Of a stretch of DNA of 5,848 nt, positions 1 to 3,793 are shown one piece after another; positions within the stretch are counted from its first letter, which is position 1; each line of letters opens with the position of its first letter. The stretch is from NCBI GenBank assembly GCA_027317055.1, contig DAHVFK010000236.1, forward strand, positions 1 through 5,848, read 5' to 3'. The position numbers were made by a program, and so were the translations under genes. The notes under the pieces were generated by a model. The model was not told where the DNA came from. It saw nothing but the letters and a program-made list of their open reading frames with translations, and searched no databases. The stretch comes from Betaproteobacteria bacterium (GTDB lineage Bacteria; Pseudomonadota; Gammaproteobacteria; Burkholderiales; SG8-39).

Positions 1-337
1 GTCCAACGGCAATGTCGCGCTGCTCACCAACATGGCGAAGGCTGCCGGCCTGCCGTGGGACTGCATCCTGTCGGCCGAGCTCTTTCATCACTACAAGCCC
101 GACCCCGAGGCCTACCGCGGCGCCGCGAGGCTGCTCGGGCTGGCGACCGACGAGGTCATGATGGTCGCGGCGCACAAGGACGACCTGTTCGCGGCCAAGT
201 CCTGCGGGCTGCGCACCGCGTTCGTGGCGCGCCCGCTCGAGCGCGGCCCGAACGCGCGCGCCGACATCACGCCCGAGCCCGCATTCGACGTCAACGCGAG
301 CGACTTCATCGACCTCGCCGAACAGCTGGGGGCCTAG
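1..337 (+). CDS. HAD-superfamily hydrolase, haloacid dehalogenase type II-like (5' truncated)
   Basis: This is the C-terminal half of a HAD-fold hydrolase. The reading frame is open from base 2, giving 111 visible residues and a TAG stop; an internal Met at base 32 is not the start, because conserved motif II lies before it. Visible motifs are SNGN at residues 1-4 (motif II Ser), Lys32 in HYKPDPEAY (motif III, with Tyr six residues later as in L-2-haloacid dehalogenases) and VAAHKDDL at 55-62 (motif IV acidic pair). The nucleophile Asp (motif I) lies upstream, outside the window. Characterised L-2-haloacid dehalogenases carry Ser and Asn at the positions occupied here by Ala56 and His58, so true dehalogenase activity is uncertain; a general 2-haloacid or phosphate-type HAD hydrolase is possible. 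REC 1 begins 5 bp after the stop, so the two may share a transcript, though no functional link is evident. Confidence 0.85.
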   Translation, partial: SNGNVALLTNMAKAAGLPWDCILSAELFHHYKPDPEAYRGAARLLGLATDEVMMVAAHKDDLFAAKSCGLRTAFVARPLERGPNARADITPEPAFDVNASDFIDLAEQLGA

Positions 338-342
338 CGTCA

Positions 343-765
343 ATGGCCAGCGCCCGCAAGGCCGCTCCCAGCCACCGCATCCTGATCGTGGACGACGAGG
401 AGGCCACCCGGCTGCTGCTGGCGCGCATCCTGAGCAGCGAACTGAAGGTGGAGGTGCAGCTCGCCGGCACCTGCGAGCAGGCGCTGCGCCTGGCGGAGGA
501 ATACGCCTACGACGCGATCCTGCTCGACCTGCTCATGCCCGGCATCGGCGGCCTCGCGGTGCTGACTGAGATCAGGGCCCACCCGCCGAACATGTCGACG
601 CCGATCGTCATCGTGACTGTGGTGTCGGACCCCGAGACCCGTGAGCAGTGCATGAGCGCCGGCGCCAGCTCGTACCTGGTGAAGCCGATCGAGCGCGCCA
701 CGCTCGCAGCGACCATCAAGGCGCAGATCGACGGGCGCAAGCGCGCCGGGCGCACGAAGCACTGA
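343..765 (+). CDS. Stand-alone response regulator receiver protein (REC 1)
   Basis: A 140-residue protein that is one CheY-like receiver domain with no output domain. The phosphorylation site is visible: acidic pair Asp17-Asp18 in ILIVDDEEA, phospho-acceptor Asp62 in LLDLLMPG, Thr92 in the T/S switch position, Tyr111 and Lys114-Pro115 in SYLVKPIE. The last 20 or so residues are a basic tail (GRKRAGRTKH). The ATG at 343 is chosen because it leaves a short leader before beta-strand 1 and has a G-run (about 328-332) 10-11 bases upstream; the frame is open further upstream, but only as out-of-frame overlap with the HAD gene. It probably accepts phosphate from a histidine kinase or HPt and acts through protein contacts. 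It is about 51% identical without gaps (60 of 118 positions) to REC 2 at 1437-1874, and the HPt gene lies between them. Confidence 0.93.
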   Translation: MASARKAAPSHRILIVDDEEATRLLLARILSSELKVEVQLAGTCEQALRLAEEYAYDAILLDLLMPGIGGLAVLTEIRAHPPNMSTPIVIVTVVSDPETREQCMSAGASSYLVKPIERATLAATIKAQIDGRKRAGRTKH

Positions 766-791
766 CGCGCCGCCAGAAAAGGAGAGCACGC

Positions 792-899
792 ATGGCCGAG
801 ATCAGGATCTACGACCCGGACAGCCTTGGCAAGCTGGTGATCGACCGCCTGGTCGCCGCGCCGTTCCTGGTCGAAGTGCAGACCGTGGCCGCGCTCTGA
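792..899 (+). CDS. Possible small protein of 35 residues, unknown function
   Basis: A short open frame, ATG at 792 to TGA at 897-899, begins 26 bp after REC 1. Its best support is the ribosome binding site: AAAAGGAGAG ends about 6 bases before the ATG, the strongest Shine-Dalgarno match seen in the window. The product starts MAEIRIYDPDSLGKL and ends in a hydrophobic stretch (VAAPFLVEVQTVAAL); it has no clear membrane segment and no cysteines. It would be co-transcribed with REC 1 and ends 8 bp from the stop of the convergent HPt gene. I do not recognise a family. It could be a real small protein, perhaps a regulator tied to the receiver/HPt module, or a remnant of a longer gene. Confidence 0.5.
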   Translation: MAEIRIYDPDSLGKLVIDRLVAAPFLVEVQTVAAL

Positions 900-907
900 G
901 CGCCGCG

Positions 908-1213
908 CTAGCCGCTCACCGCGCGCACGCGCGCGAGGTAGTGCTCAAGCTGCTGCGCGAGATCGCCCAGCGCGCGCGTGTCGCCGCCCTTGGCCGAGCG
1001 CTCGATCTCGCGCCCCAGATCGGAAACCCGCTCGAAGCCGTAGCTCGTTCCGCTGCCGGTGAGGTTGTGGCCGACCGCCGCGGCGGCGGCGAGATCGCCC
1101 GCGGCGGCCGCCGCGCGCAGCGTGCGCGCGTGCATGCGGCAGTTGGCGAGGAAGGTCGGCACCAGGTCGGCCAGCCCCGCCTCCACGGTCACCACGATTT
1201 CGTCGTTGCTCAT
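908..1213 (-). CDS. Stand-alone HPt (histidine phosphotransfer) domain protein
   Basis: A 101-residue, all-helical, Ala-rich protein matching the HPt domain that shuttles phosphoryl groups between receiver domains in multistep phosphorelays. The diagnostic motif is GHNLTGSGTSYGFERVSDLG, with the phosphorylatable His49, the small residues Gly53, Ser54 and Gly55, then the hydrophobic helix and acidic REIE. The frame stays open upstream to 1444, but ATG at 1213 is preferred: the protein then starts just before the first HPt helix, and the upstream extension is Arg/Cys-rich, unconserved-looking and runs into the REC 2 promoter area. The ribosome binding site is weak (GCGGGACG before the ATG). The gene is convergent with the small ORF and divergent from REC 2, sitting between two paralogous receivers, its likely partners. 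The alanine helix is encoded by a very GC-rich, repetitive stretch around 1070-1130. Confidence 0.88.
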   Translation of the reverse strand: MSNDEIVVTVEAGLADLVPTFLANCRMHARTLRAAAAAGDLAAAAAVGHNLTGSGTSYGFERVSDLGREIERSAKGGDTRALGDLAQQLEHYLARVRAVSG

Positions 1214-1243
1214 CGTCCCGCGCCCCCGTCGGCAAGGAGCACC

Positions 1244-1258
1244 GATTCTAGAGGAATC
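1244..1258 (-). promoter_or_regulatory. Candidate -10 element and small dyad upstream of the HPt gene
   Basis: On the minus strand, TAGAAT (bases 1250-1245) matches the sigma-70 -10 consensus at 5 of 6 positions and would start a transcript about 25 nt before the HPt ATG. It lies inside a perfect 5-bp inverted repeat, GATTC-TAGAG-GAATC. There is no convincing -35 hexamer 16-18 bases upstream, so the promoter would need an activator or may be chance. This is one of the few AT-richer spots in the intergenic region. Confidence 0.3.
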
Positions 1259-1408
1259 CGGTCCCGCGGCGGCCCGCACGCTGCCGGAAATTCGACAACC
1301 CCTGTCGGTGACTCGACTGGCGACGCAGCACGCGAGCGCAGCGCGCGCCTGGCGCACGCCGAAATGCGGCGCGGCGAGAAACTCGTTAGAAAGCGTCAGG
1401 CAGAAAAG

Positions 1409-1425
1409 CTGGCACGGCGTTTGCG
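1409..1425 (+). promoter_or_regulatory. Candidate sigma-54 (-24/-12) promoter for REC 2
   Basis: CTGGCACGGCGTTTGCG matches the sigma-54 consensus YTGGCACGrNNNTTGCW at every specified position except the last. The invariant GG (1411-1412) and GC (1423-1424) have the required spacing. The site sits in the divergent region between HPt and REC 2 and points toward REC 2. The difficulty is position: the predicted transcription start is about 1436, one base before the ATG at 1437, which leaves no room for a ribosome binding site. It is therefore either a leaderless transcript, a promoter with an unexpected start, or a chance match. Confidence 0.4.
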
Positions 1426-1436
1426 TAGAGTGGGTC

Positions 1437-1874
1437 ATGGCCAAGCCAGCCGAAATCTATACCGTGCTGATCGTCGACGATCACGAGTCGACGCGGCTTC
1501 TGGTCGGGCGCATCCTCAGCCAGGAGCTCGGCGTCCGGGTCGTCCTGGCCGGCACCTGCGAGCAGGCCCTGCACCTCGCGTCCGAGACGGTCTACGACGT
1601 GATCGTGCTCGACCTCTTGTTGCCGGGAGTGGGCGGCTTCGGAGTGCTCAAGCGTCTGCGCACGGACTCGGCCAACCGCTCCACGCCGGTGGTGGTGCTG
1701 TCGGTCATGGCGGACGAGGAATCGATCCTGCACTGCAAGGTGCTCGGCGCGAACACGTTCGTTGCCAAGCCGGTGGAGCGCGAACGCGTCGCCGAGGCGG
1801 TCGGGCAGCTACTGCAGGCCTGCAGCGCGCGGATCCACGTCGGCAGCTCGCAGCATCCCGAAAAGCGCCTCTGA
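1437..1874 (+). CDS. Stand-alone response regulator receiver protein (REC 2)
   Basis: A 145-residue single receiver domain, paralogous to REC 1. Key residues are Asp14-Asp15 in VLIVDDHES, phospho-acceptor Asp59 in VLDLLLPG, Ser89 in the switch position, Phe108 where REC 1 has Tyr, and Lys111-Pro112 in TFVAKPVE. No DNA-binding or enzymatic output domain follows; the C-terminus is a roughly 20-residue tail ending HPEKRL. The ATG at 1437 gives an eight-residue lead into beta-strand 1; no good Shine-Dalgarno precedes it (GTAGAGTGGGTC). The segment LAGTCEQAL is shared exactly with REC 1, including 20 identical bases, which argues for local gene duplication. It is divergent from the HPt gene and is followed closely by the esterase gene, with which it may be co-transcribed. 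Confidence 0.93.
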   Translation: MAKPAEIYTVLIVDDHESTRLLVGRILSQELGVRVVLAGTCEQALHLASETVYDVIVLDLLLPGVGGFGVLKRLRTDSANRSTPVVVLSVMADEESILHCKVLGANTFVAKPVERERVAEAVGQLLQACSARIHVGSSQHPEKRL

Positions 1875-1894
1875 GCGGACTGCGCCAGCGGGCG

Positions 1895-2500
1895 GTGCAG
1901 GGGGCGCGGCTCGCGCTGCTCGCCTGTGTCCTGGCGCTCGCCGCCTGCGGCAAGTCGCCGCAGCTCGAGCGCCTCGGCCCGCACGACGTGGTGCTCGCCT
2001 TCGGCGACAGCCTGACCTACGGCACCGGCGCGAGCGAACAGGAGAGCTACCCCGCCCAGCTCGCGCAGCTCATCGGCCGCCGCGTGGTCGGCGCGGGCCT
2101 GCCGGGCGAGGTCAGCGCGCACGCGCTCGAGCGCCTGCCCGGCGCGCTGGACGAATACTCGCCGCGCCTGCTGCTGCTGTGCATCGGCGGCAATGACTTC
2201 CTGCGGCGGCTGGGCAAGCAGCAGGCCGCTGCCAACGTACGCGCCATGGTGCGACTGGCCAGGTCACGCCACGTCGAGGTGGTGCTGATCGGCATCCCCG
2301 AACCGGGCTTCACGCTCACCCCGCCCGGGTTCTACGCCGAGATCGCCGAAGAGTTCGCGCTCGCGTACCAGGGCGACGCGATCGGCGAAGTGCTCAGGCA
2401 CCCGGATCTAAAATCCGACCCGGTCCACCCCAACGCCCGCGGCTACCGACTCATCGCCGAGCGCATCGCCGCGCTGCTCAAAAAGAGCGGCGCCCTGTAG
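1895..2500 (+). CDS. SGNH/GDSL-type esterase (TesA/arylesterase-like), predicted lipoprotein
   Basis: A 201-residue hydrolase of the SGNH family, close in layout to TesA (thioesterase I/lysophospholipase L1). Block I is AFGDSLTYGTG with nucleophile Ser39; block II contributes Gly71 (GLPGEVS); block III is GGND with Asn100; block V is DPVHPNARGY with catalytic Asp175 and His178. The N-terminus is a short signal sequence (Arg5, then LALLACVLALAAC) with a lipobox LAAC, Cys18 being the predicted lipidated residue, so the enzyme should be exported and membrane-anchored. There is no in-frame ATG; GTG at 1895, 20 bp after REC 2, gives a signal of proper length, but its ribosome binding site is poor and a CTG start overlapping the REC 2 stop cannot be excluded. 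It probably hydrolyses ester or thioester substrates; specificity cannot be read from sequence. Its 3' end overlaps the convergent glycosyltransferase gene by 23 nt. Confidence 0.88.
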   Translation: MQGARLALLACVLALAACGKSPQLERLGPHDVVLAFGDSLTYGTGASEQESYPAQLAQLIGRRVVGAGLPGEVSAHALERLPGALDEYSPRLLLLCIGGNDFLRRLGKQQAAANVRAMVRLARSRHVEVVLIGIPEPGFTLTPPGFYAEIAEEFALAYQGDAIGEVLRHPDLKSDPVHPNARGYRLIAERIAALLKKSGAL

Positions 2501-3107
2501 GCGCCGCGCGCAGGCGCTCGAGGTCATCCGGGCGGTCAAGGTCCCACAGCGCGCGCAGCCGGCGCCAGCGCCATCCCAGGCGATCGAGTTCCTCCGCGGT
2601 GCGCGCGAACACGTCGGACCCACCCCAGGCGATGTTCTCGAACAGGCGCGGCGAGACGCGCCGCAGGCCGATCAGCGGATAGCCTCCGTCCTCGGCCGGC
2701 GCGACGACCGCGTCGCAGCCACCGGCCAGCGCGCGCGCCGCGAGGCGCAGGTCGCGCACCTCGAGCGCCGGGCAGTCGGTGCCGACCAGGATCACCGCGC
2801 GGTAACCGCGCAGGCCATCGACGATCGCATTGAACATACGCTCTCCCAGGTCGCAGCCGCGCTGGTTCCGCAAGACGATGTTCAGTTTCTTTTCACACTG
2901 CAGGAAGAACGCATGCCGCGCGCGCGGCGCGCAGTGCAGCTCGACCGGCCCGCAGCGCGCCGCCAGCGCGACGCGCAGCGTGCGGCGCACGAGTCGCCGG
3001 TGCAGACGCGCCGCGCCCCACTCGCCCAGGCGCGGCGCGAGCCGCGTCTTCACCCGCCCGGGCTGCGGCGCGCGCGCAAACACGATGACCGCCGCGCCGG
3101 CGAGCAT
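2478..3107 (-). CDS. TIGR04282-type GT-A fold transferase (DUF2064; arsenosugar-biosynthesis-associated)
   Basis: A 209-residue protein of the DUF2064/CofC-like nucleotidyltransferase-fold family annotated as TIGR04282 (rSAM/selenodomain-associated transferase 1, or arsenosugar biosynthesis glycosyltransferase). Motifs in order: IVFARAPQPGRVKTRLAP (residues 8-25, nucleotide-binding loop), CDLGERM (85-91), VGTDCPAL (108-115), AEDGGYPLIGL (138-148), a conserved Trp161 after the helix and WDLDRPDDL (188-196). The start overlaps the preceding gene's stop by one base (TGATG) and has no evident ribosome binding site, so translation is probably coupled to the GT2 gene. It is the last gene of the operon, and an intrinsic terminator hairpin lies inside its final codons. 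The family assignment is firm; the substrate (sugar nucleotide or other) and the arsenosugar role are inferred from family naming and from the neighbouring TIGR04283 partner. Confidence 0.88.
   Translation of the reverse strand: MLAGAAVIVFARAPQPGRVKTRLAPRLGEWGAARLHRRLVRRTLRVALAARCGPVELHCAPRARHAFFLQCEKKLNIVLRNQRGCDLGERMFNAIVDGLRGYRAVILVGTDCPALEVRDLRLAARALAGGCDAVVAPAEDGGYPLIGLRRVSPRLFENIAWGGSDVFARTAEELDRLGWRWRRLRALWDLDRPDDLERLRAAPTGRRSF
2480..2507 (-). terminator. Intrinsic terminator of the minus-strand operon, inside the last codons
   Basis: A perfect 8-bp G+C stem with a 5-base loop: on the minus strand GCGGCGCC-TACAG-GGCGCCGC, immediately followed by TCTTTTT. The U-tract encodes the final Ser-Phe and touches the TGA stop (2480-2478). 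On the plus strand the hairpin has no following T-run, so it should act only on minus-strand transcripts; the esterase TAG (2498-2500) lies in the loop and first stem base. No other intrinsic terminator was seen downstream in the minus direction nearby. Confidence 0.65.
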
Positions 3108-3793
3108 CAGCGGTAGCGCTCGGCGAGGCGCGCCGGATCGGCGCCAAGGAAGTAAGCCAGCCGCAGACGCCACATGAGCACGATGGTGCGCAGCGCGCCG
3201 CGCGCCTCCCAGCGTCGCGCCGAGGCGAGCACGCGCGCGTTCAGGCAGGCCGGGCGGCCGGCGCGGCGCAGCCTGGACGAGAGCTCGACGTCCTCCATCA
3301 GCGGAATTTCGGCGTAGCCGCCCAGACGCTCGAAGAGTTCGCGCCGCACGAACAGTGCCTGGTCGCCGGTGGCGATCCCGCTCAGGCGCGAGCGCAGGTT
3401 CATCATCGCGCCCACCAGCACGAGCAAGGCGCGCGGGCTGTCGAGCCTCACGTTGAAGCGGCCCCAGGGCAGCGCAGCGAGCGCCTCCAGCACCATGCGG
3501 TCCGCGTCCTGCGGCAGGCGCACGTCCGCGTGCAGGAACACCAGCGCCGCGCCGCTCGCTGCCGCGGCCCCGACGTTCATCTGCCGTGCGCGCCCGCACG
3601 GCGCCGCCAGCACCCGGTCCGCGCGCGAGCGCGCGAGCTCGGGCGTGCCATCGTCGCTGCCGCCGTCGACCACGATGACCTCGTGGCCGCGCGCGCGCAG
3701 CGGCGCGAGCGCCTCGAGGCTCGCCGCGATGCCCGCAGCCTCGTTCAGCACCGGGACCACGATCGTGATCCGCCGCCCCGGCGCAGCCGTCAT
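3107..3793 (-). CDS. TIGR04283-type family 2 glycosyltransferase (arsenosugar-biosynthesis-associated)
   Basis: A 228-residue GT2 (GT-A fold) glycosyltransferase of the type annotated TIGR04283 (rSAM/selenodomain-associated transferase 2). Visible motifs: ITIVVPVLNEAAG (residues 9-21), EVIVVDGGSDDGT (38-50, nucleotide-sugar binding), GRARQMNVGA (67-76), FLHADVRLP (86-94, DXD-equivalent metal site), ATGDQALFVRR (141-151) and PLMEDVELSSRLRR (164-177, catalytic acidic pair). A hydrophobic and basic C-terminal helix (TIVLMWRLRLAYFLG) may touch the membrane. The ATG at 3793 overlaps the flavoprotein stop in an ATGA tetranucleotide, with a G-rich stretch upstream. This family is typically found next to TIGR04282, as here, which supports a shared pathway making a glycosylated small molecule. 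The exact donor and acceptor are not visible. Confidence 0.9.
   Translation of the reverse strand: MTAAPGRRITIVVPVLNEAAGIAASLEALAPLRARGHEVIVVDGGSDDGTPELARSRADRVLAAPCGRARQMNVGAAAASGAALVFLHADVRLPQDADRMVLEALAALPWGRFNVRLDSPRALLVLVGAMMNLRSRLSGIATGDQALFVRRELFERLGGYAEIPLMEDVELSSRLRRAGRPACLNARVLASARRWEARGALRTIVLMWRLRLAYFLGADPARLAERYR

Noticed and set aside
340..789. Minus-strand open frame opposite REC 1
   Set aside because: The plus strand carries a complete receiver domain; the antisense product has no domain features.
1214..1444. N-terminal extension of the HPt protein to an ATG at 1444
   Set aside because: The extra 77 residues have no domain character, cross the divergent promoter region and overlap the REC 2 start.
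941..1894. Long plus-strand open frame running into the esterase
   Set aside because: It is antisense to the HPt gene and out of frame with REC 2; the translation is Arg/Gly-rich noise typical of GC-rich DNA until the esterase signal peptide begins.
2401..2425. Small inverted repeat CGGAT-CTAAA-ATCCG as a terminator or operator
   Set aside because: It lies inside the conserved esterase coding region, has only a 5-bp stem and no T-run.
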